Source: Parcubacteria group bacterium CG11_big_fil_rev_8_21_14_0_20_39_22
GTDB taxonomy: Bacteria > Patescibacteriota > Minisyncoccia > Phycocordibacterales > GCA-002787175
Length of the DNA: 5,028 nucleotides
NCBI GenBank assembly: GCA_002787175.1
Contig: PCWC01000071.1
Coordinates: 1-5,028, forward strand
Reading direction: 5' to 3'
Shown here: in pieces, positions 4,946 through 5,028 of the stretch
Position numbering within the stretch: position 1 is the first letter of the stretch
How the letters are laid out: the number at the start of each line of letters is the position of its first letter
Program-made: the position numbers and the translations under genes
The notes under the pieces: model-generated
Told to the model about the DNA's origin: nothing
What the model saw: only the letters and a program-made list of their open reading frames with translations
Database searches by the model: none

Positions 4946-5028
4946 TAAGTACTTACTCTGTTATACTCTGAATAACGAAACTCCCTTTTCTCCTCAATAA
5001 TTGATACACTTAAAGGCGTCCCCTCGGG
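4945..5028 (-). CDS. C-terminal end of a minus-strand gene running off the window
   Basis: From the window edge one minus-strand frame stays open for 27 codons and ends in TAG (4947-4945). The other two minus frames are stopped early. The tail reads PEGTPLSVSIIEEKREFRYS and then EYNRVST, a plausible mixed beta/charged protein end, but too short to assign to a family. Downstream, on the same strand, a fitting terminator lies at 4650-4620. The stop codon takes its last base (G) from element B. With only 27 codons, a chance open frame remains possible. Confidence 0.45.
   Translation of the reverse strand, partial: PEGTPLSVSIIEEKREFRYSEYNRVST

Overview
The window looks like a piece of chromosome from a Patescibacteria/CPR bacterium, probably of the Parcubacteria group. 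The reasons are the small compact genes, a GspG/pilin-like small protein, an anchored protein with the N-terminal helical motif common in that group, and a single Xer-type recombinase. Two genes end in TGA, so the code is the standard bacterial one and not the UGA-glycine code of Gracilibacteria/Absconditabacteria. The assignment to a lineage is an inference from gene style, not from a marker gene.

Layout, left to right. (1) 1-480: a short hypothetical pilin-like protein (131-448, +) with a strong extended -10 promoter placed so that the transcript should start at or next to the ATG (leaderless), closed by an intrinsic terminator. (2) 521-2016: a complete HI0933/YhiN/BaiN-family flavoprotein (585-1886, +) with its own Shine-Dalgarno and a strong terminator. 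(3) 2115-4283, minus strand: a tyrosine recombinase of the XerC/XerD type (3330-4283) followed 39 bases later by an anchored protein of unknown function (2115-3290). The two probably form one transcription unit, convergent with the flavoprotein gene. (4) 4284-4944: non-coding DNA that carries two unrelated MITE-like elements and a minus-strand terminator. (5) 4945-5028: the last 27 codons of a minus-strand gene whose body lies beyond the window.

The most interesting part is the 4.28-4.95 kb intergenic region. Element A (4299-4554, 256 bp) has perfect 18-bp terminal inverted repeats and a flanking 7-8 bp direct repeat. It inserted directly upstream of xer, and its duplicated target contains the TATAAT used here as the xer -10 box. 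Element B (4761-4945, 185 bp) is almost one long hairpin with IS5-like ends and a TAA target duplication. It sits exactly at the stop codon of the minus-strand gene coming from the right, where it turns an inferred TAA into TAG. Neither element encodes a transposase, so both would need one supplied from elsewhere in the genome. I see no CRISPR array, tRNA, rRNA, or defence or toxin-antitoxin system here.
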